A stretch of 64,000 bases of DNA from Kluyveromyces lactis (Eukaryota; Ascomycota; Saccharomycetes; Saccharomycetales; Saccharomycetaceae): the NCBI RefSeq assembly GCF_000002515.2, contig NC_006039.1, forward strand, positions 992,001-1,056,000, written 5' to 3'. Made by a program: the position numbers and the translations under genes. The notes beneath the pieces are model-generated. The model worked only from the letters and a program-made list of their open reading frames with translations, was not told where the DNA came from and did not search any database. Shown here one piece after another: positions 29,360 through 38,676 of this stretch. Within the stretch, counting starts at the first letter, position 1; every line of letters starts with the position of its first letter.

Positions 29360-31213
29360 TCATAGAAAGAAATGAGTGTACTGAGAGCTGTTAGGATGAA
29401 CTAGCATTTCTCTCTTCTTGAATTCATTCAGTTCCATTTTGATTCCGTCGATGTATCTGCTTTTTGACAATTGCTTCCGACTTTCAGGGAAAGCCTTATC
29501 AGACCTTAAATACTCCGTTGGTGAGAAAGTGTCATTAACGTATATTTCTTCATTAAATCTGCATTTTTTAGCAGATACAGGTGAAGATGAATCATTGGAA
29601 CGTACTACTGAAGGAACTACTGCATTGAAGTGTACAGCTTTCCAATTTTGATGCAAATGTTCTATGATGCGATCGCTATGTGTGGTTTGCCCGTTATTAT
29701 GGTGATGTATGAGTCTTCCTTGATAATCCTTTACCAGTAAAGGTCTCTTCGAAGAGCGCAAAGGTGGTTCAACGGTTGGTGGACTAATTCTTGTGCTTTC
29801 ATTAAATTGGTTAATTAACGCAATATCGGAATTTTGTTGGTGTTGTTCAGACTTCAACAATAAAGAATCAAACACTAAATCGATGTCCATGAGATCTTTA
29901 AAACCATCATCTTCTATATCGTCTTCTGTTTCTAGATCAAGAAGTGAAGGAGGTTCTGCTGATTCAGATGGTAAAATAATATGCTTTGATGTAGTCGGTT
30001 TTGATGTAACCGCTTTCTGCCATTGAGTTTTAGCAGATACCTTTTCTTGAATGTCTTCCTTCCTGGCTTTTTTCTTTAAGGGAAACAGTTTTCTAAAGAA
30101 GGAACTCAATCTGGAGCTCGATCTCTTAACCGGAGAGGATTCCACTGACTTTTTAGCTTTCTCCTCTTTCTTCTCATTCGAGTTTCCTGATATAGGTATT
30201 TTTGAGACAACTAACTCCTTTTTGATAGATACATTAGGAGTAGGACCCGTTAACCCACTTGTAGCAGTGTCTATGTGAGTATTATCATGATGTGAGCTAC
30301 ATTTTTGTGGGAAAGAAATTATTGTCGAAGGAACCTGCAATAGATCATTGCTGGCCTTTGCAGTGCTCTCTGCTACTATTTTTTGGGTTCTAACGGATGA
30401 TGACAAAATTTTCTTTGTTAGTTCCTCATCGCTGAGATCTGTACTGGTTGCACTCCCTGGATCACAGATCTCTTTTATGGAAGTTTCAGTGCTTTGTGAA
30501 TCATTACTGGACGCTGTTTGCTTATTGGAGAACGAAGAGATACTCACCTGTGACTGGTGCGATTGTAACCGATTAAAATGCAAAGATGATGCTGTTAATA
30601 CTGATTTGTTGGGAGCTTTTGTGTTGCATAAAGAAGGTGCTCTGGTGTTTGACCTTGGGGTAGTGGTTAAAGAACCAAATCGACTAGTATTAGAAGGCAG
30701 CAACTCATTAGAAATTGTTGGGAGATGATTGACCCGCGAATGCGGATTCTGTAACTGGGATGGCTTTTTCGACATATCTTCGTACTGCGGTAACGATACA
30801 GTCACCATACTCGAAGATCTATGCATAGCGGTAATTTTTGGGTGACTGTTAGCAGATCTTTGTCTGTGTAAAGAAACAGAGCTTGCACTCTTTGGTAATT
30901 GTCTTCTTGGGGTAAAACTTTCTCCATTAGGAAACTGAAACGATTGTTTCATATGGCTTCTCTGTATCTGGTAAGGAGTCAACCTGTGATGTGCTTTATG
31001 CTCTGGGATTAAAGCCAGGTTGGGTATGGACACCGATTTGGACAATTCTACACCATTTTCGCTATTTTGAAACAAACGCTTTTGGGAATGCGAATACGAT
31101 GGGAAAGCAAATAAATCACTAGTCGATGTAGACCTGGGGAGTAGTGTAGGCTGATTGATACCCCTTGATGTGGACCGAATGCTTGATTGATCATTAAATT
31201 GAAAGCTTGACAT
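29360..31213 (-). CDS. AFR1: Afr1-like mating-projection / septin-associated regulator
   Basis: 617 residues from the ATG giving MSSFQFNDQSS (620 in S. cerevisiae YDR085C); 16 upstream codons are dropped. Afr1 helps form the mating projection, dampens receptor signalling, and binds septin Cdc12 and the phosphatase Glc7. Matching islands are LLPRSTSTSDLFAF near the N-terminus, LTPYQIQRSHMKQSFQFPNG, a basic centre, an acidic MDIDLVFDSLL segment, and the C-terminus (IKMELNEFKKREMLVHPN, then QYTHFFL). The S. cerevisiae Glc7-binding RVxF-type motif (KDVRF) appears here as KKCRF, about 69 residues from the end. It is the single counterpart of both AFR1 and YER158C, matching BUR6 (YER159C) nearby. 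Confidence 0.9.
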   Translation of the reverse strand: MSSFQFNDQSSIRSTSRGINQPTLLPRSTSTSDLFAFPSYSHSQKRLFQNSENGVELSKSVSIPNLALIPEHKAHHRLTPYQIQRSHMKQSFQFPNGESFTPRRQLPKSASSVSLHRQRSANSHPKITAMHRSSSMVTVSLPQYEDMSKKPSQLQNPHSRVNHLPTISNELLPSNTSRFGSLTTTPRSNTRAPSLCNTKAPNKSVLTASSLHFNRLQSHQSQVSISSFSNKQTASSNDSQSTETSIKEICDPGSATSTDLSDEELTKKILSSSVRTQKIVAESTAKASNDLLQVPSTIISFPQKCSSHHDNTHIDTATSGLTGPTPNVSIKKELVVSKIPISGNSNEKKEEKAKKSVESSPVKRSSSRLSSFFRKLFPLKKKARKEDIQEKVSAKTQWQKAVTSKPTTSKHIILPSESAEPPSLLDLETEDDIEDDGFKDLMDIDLVFDSLLLKSEQHQQNSDIALINQFNESTRISPPTVEPPLRSSKRPLLVKDYQGRLIHHHNNGQTTHSDRIIEHLHQNWKAVHFNAVVPSVVRSNDSSSPVSAKKCRFNEEIYVNDTFSPTEYLRSDKAFPESRKQLSKSRYIDGIKMELNEFKKREMLVHPNSSQYTHFFL

Positions 31214-32232
31214 TACTTCCAGTGATTGTCCTCTTTTTTCTTGAATACACAAACAGCACACTCACCTAGCAAACTTGTAATTGCAATCGATACAGAACAA
31301 CCAGGACCGGGCAGTTTCTACTAAGTTGGAATTCACTAATTGAACGACAAATGTGTCTCTCCTAGATTAGTATAGGATAGCTTCAAAGCCCTTTTTCTTC
31401 AATTGCGAATCTTGTGAATCTTTTTTTTGTTTATTATGTGAAACCCTTCTTATCCTATAAGAAGCAACTCGTCTATTTAAACTTCAGAGTATGAAATTCA
31501 GATTAATGGTACATTAATATGGTTATGTCTATTTCAAAACTTACCGTTCTCGTTCCGTTTCAATGCCAGTTTCTTAAAAAAGTGTAGTTAAAGAAAAGAG
31601 GGAACAAACGCTAGTAATATAACCACAGATCCTGTACAGTTTCCTAGTTTCGAATGTATTCAATTTAGTTGTATCGACCCGGTATTTAGTCAATGCAAAC
31701 CCTACTAAGTACAAAGGCAGACCTGTAAAGGTATCCTCATAATTATTACCTGGTTCATGAAATCAACTTATTTTCATTTAAATTTCAACTGAATATCTCT
31801 TCTGCTGTCTTTTTCTTTAGTACTCGTTTGGTACTATACTTTTTTGGGAATCTGCCAAGTTTCTGAGGAGAAAGAATGTATGTTAAAAATAAACTACTAC
31901 AAGATGCTGATTGCCAGATGCTGGTTCAACAGACAGATTCTATTTTCTCTAAAATGGCTGGATATTAAGGGTAGCGAAAGATATCAGAGCTCCTTCAGCG
32001 GAACGTCTTTAAGCTCCTCTGCGGATGCCAGTTGAAGGATATTCGAACAGAGGGAGATAGTTGGTAATAGTTAGTGTGGAACGACAAAGAGCAGATTATA
32101 TATACAAATATATATATAGATATATGTTTGTATACGTCTGAATTAAATGCTAATATAAACTGTGAATTTTATTGTACATTGGTGGTATTAATTAATTGAG
32201 TAAGAGTCTTTTTTGTAGCGCAAAACGAGAGT
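31214..32232. promoter_or_regulatory. AFR1 upstream region
   Basis: 1.0 kb between AFR1 and the symporter gene, both minus strand. It contains two partial pheromone elements (TGAAAC at 31438; GTTTCA at 31557), T-rich tracts and an AT-rich stretch near 32090-32130 that suits the 3' end of the symporter. A 63-codon frame at 31844 begins with TTG and looks random. Confidence 0.5.
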
Positions 32233-33822
32233 CTATTCTACAGATTCAGTTTCCAGTTCACGCTCGACGGACGTGAAGGATTTCTTGTCGCCATCAGTGG
32301 TGGTGGATTGGACTTCACCTTCATGTCTGTAGATGAATTTCTTGCTGTATAAGTCGAATGGTTTGTTGTTCTTCTTGCAGTCGATGTAGACAATAATCGT
32401 TCTAACGAAGAGAACAAAGAATCCGAAGATAAGACCACCGAATGGTGCAACAACGAAGGCACCAAAGGCAGCCCAATCATCGGCGTATAAACCATTCCAG
32501 ATCAATAGCAACTTACCACCTTCTCTTGGAGAGTCGTAGTATACAGTACCAAAGATCCACACGGAGAGCAAACCACCGAAACCTCCACCAATGATTTCCC
32601 AAGCTGTGAGGAAGTCAAACTTGGATGAAAGACCAAGCATGAGGATTGGAACAACACTCGAAGAAAGTAAATCGACGATCAAGTAAATAGTCAAAACATC
32701 ATCTGCGATTAACCCAACGACGACCACTGGAACCATAATAAGGACGACGATACCACGAATCCAGATGATAGGAAGTTTATTTCTGAAAATATCATTGGAA
32801 ATTGTTGATACCAATGCACTTTGGAGGGAATCCAAAGTACATGTCGATAACATGACAACGAATGCTAACACAAACCCGATTACCCAACCAGGCATTTGCG
32901 TAAGCACAATGAAAAATGCAGCACCAGAGTTTTCTTGGTCCGCGACAGGCATATAACCAGCCCAGACAGCAATCATACCGGTAACACCAATGACGGTAAC
33001 GAATACAGCGAGAATGACCGCAGCGATACTACAACCTATCATTAAATCTTTGTCAGTACGAGCAGCAAAAGTACGCAACCAGAATCCAGACATGAAGAAA
33101 TCGTTAGTGAAGATGGCAACAGTCAAGATATAGACTAATTGCCAACCTAATGTGCTGGCTTTCAATAAACCGGATTCTGCAATCAAACTTTTATCGATGT
33201 GCACATAAGATCCCATGGCACAAGAGACAATAATCAAAAGGATGAAAACGATACTGACTTGGATGGTATCTGTGATGAATGAAATGTGGAACCCGCCAAT
33301 TGATGTATAAATTGTCGTCACAACACATTCCACGATGATGACTGGCAATGCTTTGATTTTGGTTAAACTTTCAATAGCGTACTTCAAAGACGCTAATTCA
33401 CTGACCATAAACAAGAAAATGGTAATGATGGTACAAGCACTCAAATACCAACCACAAATAATTCCAAATCTTCTAATGACCCATTCAGTGAGGACAAATC
33501 CATCGGGGCACTTTTTCCTGATGATTGGTCCGAAAAATGCAAAGATGAACATTGGCAACGAACCGGCTAACGAATACACTAATAAACCTTGCAAACCGTC
33601 AATATTGGCAATTTGAGGATAGGCACTTAAAACACCACAGCCAAGAGCCGAAGCAACAAAATTGAACGCTAATGGAACACCTCGTTGCGTACCATTAGCA
33701 GAAAGAAAGGTCTTTGGTTTATCTGAAAATTTCCAGAACGCAAGTAAAGATGCGCAGACCAACATAACAATGTATGTTGGCCAAACGATACCATGAGCGG
33801 CAGCTTCGGAAATAGAACCCAT
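32233..33822 (-). CDS. Sodium:solute symporter family transporter (Dur3/SSS-like)
   Basis: 529 residues with about 13 hydrophobic segments. The SSS-family signature is present (SIGGFHISFITDTIQVSIVF, compare GGxxAxxxTDxxQ), with further family features such as SALGCGVLSAYPQIA in the first segments and STCTLDSLQSALVSTI in a later helix. The family couples uptake of small solutes (urea, polyamines, amino acids, sugars) to sodium or protons. It is clearly shorter than the urea/polyamine transporter Dur3 (735) and only distantly like it, so the substrate is unknown. The C-terminal tail is cytosolic and Ser/Glu-rich. It lies between AFR1 and BUR6, a position where S. cerevisiae has no such gene. 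Confidence 0.85.
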   Translation of the reverse strand: MGSISEAAAHGIVWPTYIVMLVCASLLAFWKFSDKPKTFLSANGTQRGVPLAFNFVASALGCGVLSAYPQIANIDGLQGLLVYSLAGSLPMFIFAFFGPIIRKKCPDGFVLTEWVIRRFGIICGWYLSACTIITIFLFMVSELASLKYAIESLTKIKALPVIIVECVVTTIYTSIGGFHISFITDTIQVSIVFILLIIVSCAMGSYVHIDKSLIAESGLLKASTLGWQLVYILTVAIFTNDFFMSGFWLRTFAARTDKDLMIGCSIAAVILAVFVTVIGVTGMIAVWAGYMPVADQENSGAAFFIVLTQMPGWVIGFVLAFVVMLSTCTLDSLQSALVSTISNDIFRNKLPIIWIRGIVVLIMVPVVVVGLIADDVLTIYLIVDLLSSSVVPILMLGLSSKFDFLTAWEIIGGGFGGLLSVWIFGTVYYDSPREGGKLLLIWNGLYADDWAAFGAFVVAPFGGLIFGFFVLFVRTIIVYIDCKKNNKPFDLYSKKFIYRHEGEVQSTTTDGDKKSFTSVERELETESVE

Positions 33823-34489
33823 GATAACAATTGCGTAACGAAACTTATAATCTTAGAAGTGATGAGATCTTAAAGTTACCGACGCTTTTTATCGTGTTTT
33901 GTTTTGCCTATTTAATAGTTATGTCCAATAAGCAGTCAAAATCTGTACAGAAATGTCTTTCTGGGTTTTAGCCAGTCCTTCAAAAAGATACTTAGTACCG
34001 TTCTAAAAACTTCACAATGTAAACCGACTCAAATCCGGAACAACTTGAGCCAACGAAAACTCATTTATATGGCAAGTGCTTCAGTCCATCTGATGAAAAA
34101 ATTTTAAACATTTTCCATCCATTCTATTGATATTCAATAATCCTCCCATTTCTTTCCGTCTGCTGATAGATGAGCTTTGTATGCTCTAACTGCACCTTGC
34201 ATTAAACTGGTTTAAAGGCAAAATTTATTGATGCGTTTATCCAGCCGGCAGTCAGGTGACTGGAATACTTTTTTTGGGGTTTGGAGACATACCGTTCAGT
34301 AGCCGGGTAACGTAAGGTTCGTTACATTGCTGGATTGTGCCCCATTTGAGAAAAAAGGTCGTTACGTTGTTTCGAATGCTCAATTTTATTATATATTACA
34401 GGGATTGATGCTAGTGGTCTGGATGTACATACAGGTATACATATAAGAGCGCGAGGGATTCTGTTAATGGGCTCTCCCTTAATGTTTGT
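33823..34489. promoter_or_regulatory. Promoter of the symporter gene
   Basis: 667 bp between the symporter start and the BUR6 3' end. It contains an exact CCGGGTAA Reb1 site at 34303 and a TATA-like sequence near 34390. No gene seen. Confidence 0.5.
34303..34310 (+). promoter_or_regulatory. Reb1 site CCGGGTAA
   Basis: Exact Reb1 consensus 180 bp beyond the BUR6 stop and 480 bp before the symporter start. It could block read-through from BUR6 or open the symporter promoter. Confidence 0.5.
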
Positions 34490-34942
34490 CTATTGCTCCT
34501 GTGGCAGTATCACTTCCCTCAAGAAATCGAACTTCTCATCGGTCAATATCGTCTTTTTCATAATATCTGCACTGATTCTCTTGGACCCCTGGTCACGTGC
34601 CACTTTGCTAGATTTGTCAACTAGTAGAGCAATGAAAAACTCGAGGGACCTGCCCGTGATCACAGGTGTAGCCTGTGACACTTTCCCAATATCTTCGTCC
34701 GTTTGCATAATCTTCTTGATCTTTGCCGGTGGGAAATGCGTCTTTATCTTATCGAAAACTTCTGCATCACGTGACCGTACCGTCATTCCATTGTTTCCGT
34801 TATTATTATCATGAACACCATCGCCGCTAGCGATGTTTTCCCGTAGATTGCCTAGCTCTGAAGATACGGCTGTACTGCCCACATCGGGTGCCTGCGAGCT
34901 ACCACGCTCATCGCTTGATACTCCGCTATCGTATTCACTCAT
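34490..34942 (-). CDS. BUR6: NC2 alpha (Bur6) transcription repressor subunit
   Basis: 150 residues (142 in S. cerevisiae YER159C). Bur6 pairs with Ncb2 to form NC2, which binds TBP on promoters and blocks TFIIA/TFIIB entry. Residues 1-60 are acidic and disordered; a histone fold follows (FDKIKTHFPPAKIKKIMQTD, then KVSQATPVITGRSLEFFIAL and KRISADIMKKTILTDEKFDF). All family hallmarks are present. Confidence 0.95.
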   Translation of the reverse strand: MSEYDSGVSSDERGSSQAPDVGSTAVSSELGNLRENIASGDGVHDNNNGNNGMTVRSRDAEVFDKIKTHFPPAKIKKIMQTDEDIGKVSQATPVITGRSLEFFIALLVDKSSKVARDQGSKRISADIMKKTILTDEKFDFLREVILPQEQ

Positions 34943-35448
34943 ATCTACAAATACGTTTTACCTCACTGTGCGTGTTTGCGTATTATTTTTGTGTTTTTTT
35001 TCTGCCGTGCACTATGTGTGTTCTGCGGTTTCCCTGGCCCATTCTGGCATTTTTCAACTCAAAGTGTCCTCTTGCTTATATACAATTTCGCAATAATTCC
35101 TACTACTGGTTTTCAAATTTTTTTTTCTGATTTTTCTGTTTCAATTTTCCAGCATCTTGCTGCGTTTTGTTAAGGACCGTGAAAGTTCATTTAAAGTTCT
35201 CTAGTGTATTATCCTAGAGCCCAGTAGAGTTGTCGCTGATAAGAAGAGGTGGAGTAGATTTGTAACGTTGCATTCTATTGTATTGTATTGTATTGTACTA
35301 TAACCAGTATAAAGTAATTGCGAATTATATACACACACGAAGATAAAAAGTAGATTTATTTCGTAGAAAAGTAATGGTCTCTCCGGGTTATTTGTCCCTG
35401 ATTAGCATTAGAGTAATTAATGTGTGAGATTTGAGGATAATATTTTCC
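34943..35448. promoter_or_regulatory. BUR6 promoter and SSS1 3' flank
   Basis: About 500 bp with a (TATTG)n repeat and T-rich tracts. Three overlapping 65-87-codon frames here are low-complexity Phe/Cys-rich shadows. Confidence 0.5.
35273..35297 (+). repeat. (TATTG)n pentanucleotide repeat
   Basis: About five tandem TATTG units in the BUR6 upstream region. Confidence 0.8.
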
Positions 35449-35454
35449 TCACAC
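35422..35454. repeat. Inverted repeat spanning the SSS1 stop codon
   Basis: GTGTGAG at 35422-35428 pairs with CTCACAC at 35448-35454, and an inner TGAGGA/TCCTCA pair is also possible. The SSS1 stop codon lies inside the repeat. Function unknown. Confidence 0.5.
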
Positions 35455-35661
35455 AATCAAGTATCTGATTGGAATGTGGATCAACTTGATGATGTAGCCG
35501 ATGACACCAACAGCAACGAAACCGATACCAACAGCTTGGATGATTTTTAGATATTCTTTCTTGGAAGGCTTCTTGCACTTCTGTAAGAATTGGTTACCTT
35601 CTTTGACGAACTCCAATGGAGTTTCCACTAGCTTATCAAATTGAGCATTTTGCTTAGCCAT
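35449..35661 (-). CDS. SSS1: Sec61 translocon gamma subunit Sss1
   Basis: 70 residues. Sss1 (YDR086C, SecE/Sec61-gamma) is the single-span clamp subunit of the ER translocon. The family block VETPLEFVKEGNQFLQKCKK is followed by PSKKEYLKI and a C-terminal membrane segment (VGIGFVAVGVIGYIIKLIHI) ending IPIRYLIV. It is shorter than the S. cerevisiae protein (80) at the N-terminus, which is poorly conserved. It precedes RRP1 as in S. cerevisiae. Confidence 0.97.
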   Translation of the reverse strand: MAKQNAQFDKLVETPLEFVKEGNQFLQKCKKPSKKEYLKIIQAVGIGFVAVGVIGYIIKLIHIPIRYLIV

Positions 35662-35918
35662 TATGACGTGTGATGAGATATGTGTATGTGTTCTCGATCG
35701 AGTATCAAGACGTATTGATATCCATGAAAAGAGTGTAGAATCACGTCAATTGGAAAGGCTAGTGTTCTTTAATTCTGTATATTTTTTTTTTCAGTTTGGA
35801 CTTTTTTCGAGATTTTCGTTATTATACACGTACTATATAAGGCTTCAGATAGAGTTCACCAGAGCAGGGTAAGTTTATTCCTGAATGTCTTTTGGATAGG
35901 AATAGAGAGCAGAGATAA

Positions 35919-36704
35919 TTAAAACCCATGCCATTCTTCCGCTTCCTCTTCTTCGGCTTCTTGTTCATCTTCTGGTGATTGCAAAACATCCCATGCACGG
36001 AGTCTTTGGTCCTTGAGTAGATCTTCTTTGATTTTGTCTCTGAGGATTTTGATGTTGTTTGTATCAGAACTTAGTTCCTGGAAAATGCTGATGAAATCAC
36101 TTAGCGGTGTTTTGGAAACAGCTTCTTTGATTTCTTCTTCCTTATCATCTTCGTTGTCTTCTTCATCTTCTTCCTCGCCGTAACAGACTTTAACCCATTC
36201 ATCAAGTAGAATATCTATGATATGGAATGGTATCCCATTATACACTTTTCTATCTCCACTCAATGGGATTTTCTTGAGAACTTTATTGATATAATCATCG
36301 ACCAATGCTTGTTCCCACTCGCACTCGTGTAAATATTTGATTTGGAAGTGCAAACATCTTCTGATAAGAAGTAAGAACTTGTCCAATCTGTGGTGGTCAA
36401 TTCTGTACCATTCAATGCAGATTACCTTCCAAAATGCTTTGGAAAATCTGATGAACGCCTGTTGGTTCTTCCCCTTCAAATACAACAAATGTAGCTCACC
36501 TAATGAGTACGCTAGGGATTGTTGGGGAATAGGCTTATCACAGTGCCACATAGAGTAGTATAGACCTTTCCATAACTTATCAAATTGGGATTGTTTAGCG
36601 TTTTGGAAATTTCTTGTTGTCAAATATTTGCGAAGAGACTCGAAGGCCTGTTCACGGGTCTCCTTCCTATGACCAGCTAACTGCTTTACTAATGTGTTTT
36701 CCAT
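35919..36704 (-). CDS. RRP1: 60S ribosome biogenesis factor Rrp1 (Nop52 family)
   Basis: 261 residues (278 in S. cerevisiae YDR087C). Rrp1 is a nucleolar Nop52-family protein needed for 27S pre-rRNA processing. The N-terminal Nop52 helical domain is clear (KQLAGHRKETREQAFESLRK, FDKLWKGLYYSMWHCDKPIP, LLLIRRCLHFQIKYL); an acidic tract (EEEDEEDNEDDKEEEIKEA) and an acidic C-terminus (EAEEEEAEEWHGF) follow. A PAC cluster lies just upstream. Confidence 0.96.
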   Translation of the reverse strand: MENTLVKQLAGHRKETREQAFESLRKYLTTRNFQNAKQSQFDKLWKGLYYSMWHCDKPIPQQSLAYSLGELHLLYLKGKNQQAFIRFSKAFWKVICIEWYRIDHHRLDKFLLLIRRCLHFQIKYLHECEWEQALVDDYINKVLKKIPLSGDRKVYNGIPFHIIDILLDEWVKVCYGEEEDEEDNEDDKEEEIKEAVSKTPLSDFISIFQELSSDTNNIKILRDKIKEDLLKDQRLRAWDVLQSPEDEQEAEEEEAEEWHGF

Positions 36705-37091
36705 TTGTTTGAGATGTTGCTATATGGATGGGTGCAGTACTTGTTTCTCTCTTCGGTATTGCATGAACAGCGACACATCTCATCTCATCTCATCGCATCT
36801 CATCTCAGTCAACTTTAATTTTTATTTTTCAATCTGTGCAGCTCTTCTTTTTTTTGAGAATTTTTCCTCGAGATGTTATGCAGAATATTGAGATGGTTGT
36901 ACTCAATTGAATCGTGGGTTAACTGTTTGGGTATATCCTGGTAGGTATATCCTGATAGGTATATAAGTTTCATGGTTGAAATTAGATTCTCCCATATCTG
37001 ATCAATCGGTAGTTGTTTTTATGAAGTTTTTATTTTAGTATTATTTTAACAAACTATTATGAACGAAAATTACAGAACGAAAAACACAACG
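36705..37091. promoter_or_regulatory. Promoter of RRP1
   Basis: 387 bp between RRP1 and the RSR1 3' end. It holds the PAC cluster at 36776-36807 and an A/T-rich RRPE-like tract (gagaatttttcctc) near 36857. Confidence 0.55.
36776..36807 (-). promoter_or_regulatory. PAC cluster upstream of RRP1
   Basis: On the minus strand this is a run of GATGAG/GATGCG units (about six copies of AGATG in 32 bp), including GCGATGAGATGAG. It starts 72 bp before the RRP1 ATG. Confidence 0.6.
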
Positions 37092-37871
37092 TTATAATAT
37101 TACACAAGACCGTTTCTTACTCTTTTTCCGTTTCTTCTTAGCATGTTTATTTGAATCAGCTGCTGGTTTTGAGCTAATATCCTTCTTGGTTTGGACTCTT
37201 GAAACTAATCGTTGAACTTGACTTGGACCCGCAATGTCATTATTTCGTTCTTGAGAAGGGTTTGAATCGTCGTTTCCCAGTTCTGTCATTGAACTACTTC
37301 CCATCGTACGAGCTTGGCTAAATTTTCTAGATTGACTGTTATTGATGTTAGATGCAGATTCTAACTCGTTTCTGATAATTTGTCTTACAAGATCAATAAA
37401 TACTTCATCGACATTACTTCTGAGTAGTGCACTAGCTTCGTAAAATGGTACTTTGCCCCATTTACTACTGACTTCGATTCCCTCTTCTACTGAAATTACA
37501 CGTTCATCTTGTAAGTCTGCCTTATTACCAACGAGCACAATGGGGACACGATCGGAATCTTTAATCCGCAATACTTGTTCTCGTAACTCGAGCAGCTCAT
37601 TTAATGACTGACGATCACTGACAGAATACACCAACAAGAACCCCATTCCAGATTTGATATACAATTCTCTCATAGCTGTGAATTGTGCCACTCCTGCAGT
37701 GTCCAAGATTTCCAAATCAAAAACCTTATTATCAATCTCCATGGTCTTGCGATACGAATCTTCTATGGTCGGGTCATAGGAATCTAAGTAAACCCCTTGC
37801 ACAAACTGAACTGTCAAACATGACTTACCGACACCGCCGGCTCCAAGAACAACCAATTTATAATCTCTCAT
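37092..37871 (-). CDS. RSR1: Ras-family GTPase Rsr1/Bud1
   Basis: 259 residues (272 in S. cerevisiae YGR152C). Rsr1 is the Rap-like GTPase that passes bud-site cues to Cdc24 and Cdc42. Motifs: P-loop GAGGVGKS (10-17), effector loop YDPTIEDSY (32-40), DTAG (57-60) followed by [19 protein letters not shown] (116-119), and SAL in EASALL. The position matching Ras Gln61 is Ala (GVAQF), as the Rsr1 family departs from Ras here. A Ser/Asn-rich linker leads to a polybasic [10 protein letters not shown] and the CAAX box CVIL, whose final Leu favours geranylgeranylation. Confidence 0.96.
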   Translation of the reverse strand: MRDYKLVVLGAGGVGKSCLTVQFVQGVYLDSYDPTIEDSYRKTMEIDNKVFDLEILDTAGVAQFTAMRELYIKSGMGFLLVYSVSDRQSLNELLELREQVLRIKDSDRVPIVLVGNKADLQDERVISVEEGIEVSSKWGKVPFYEASALLRSNVDEVFIDLVRQIIRNELESASNINNSQSRKFSQARTMGSSSMTELGNDDSNPSQERNNDIAGPSQVQRLVSRVQTKKDISSKPAADSNKHAKKKRKKSKKRSCVIL

Positions 37872-38676
37872 CTTTATTATCTATCGTTTTTCTTCGGTTT
37901 AAGAACCTGAAGATGTGAATTAGGTACCCTGATACTTTCCAGTAGAAATTCTTTGAGGTGTAAATCGCCGTCAAAAAGAGTATTTCTTCGATTATGTATG
38001 CTTTTAACGCGTGTTACTGGTATATTTCAGAATGCAAACTTATAGCGAACTAAATCAACTATGAGATCAGCTTGATATACTGGTGCCTGTCACTATTTTC
38101 CTTGTTATATTCAAGATAAAATTGAATACTCGTCCTTATACCGATCAGTGAACAAGGGAGTAATATCAGAATGCACGTACGTTTATTCGCAACGCTCTTT
38201 TTCTTCTTCCTCTTTACCAACAGGAACAGCTAAATAAACACCAAAAATAAAAGAAAACTCACAGTTTCAATCAGATCAGATACAAAAGAAGCTACAGGAT
38301 AGAGTTAGGTTCAATTTCCCTTAATTGAGATTATCGTCTATATGAATGATGAATTGTACCCTCCTGAAGACTACCCAAAGTGTCTACGGTTGGTTAATTC
38401 GTTATTTACATTTAATACCCGCTAAATGCAACAACCAAATTGTTTTCGCATCTTTTTTTTTCATCTCTGATTTTCGAAAGTTTCATGTTTTTTTCCTTTT
38501 TCCTTCTGTTAGCTCATCTCTGCCAAACTCGGATCTCGCAACTCGATACGGTAGAAGTCTGAGAGATGATAAAAATCTTACCCATGATTTCTGTCAGCAG
38601 TAAATAACTCGGTATTCTTTTATGGATCTGCTACTTGGTTGATCCATTCCAGTGATAACAACTCAAAAGGGATATA
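37872..38676. promoter_or_regulatory. Divergent region between RSR1 and the tRNA-binding protein gene
   Basis: 805 bp. It contains a 27-codon frame at 38342-38425 (starts MNDELYPPEDYPKC), an overlapping 85-codon Phe-rich frame at 38346-38603 and T-rich tracts. Neither frame is recognised; they may be uORFs or chance. Confidence 0.45.

Noticed and set aside
38461-38486. Centromere-like CDEIII
   Set aside because: TGATTTTCGAAAG resembles CDEIII but the essential CCG core is not present and no CDEI and long AT-rich CDEII lie alongside.
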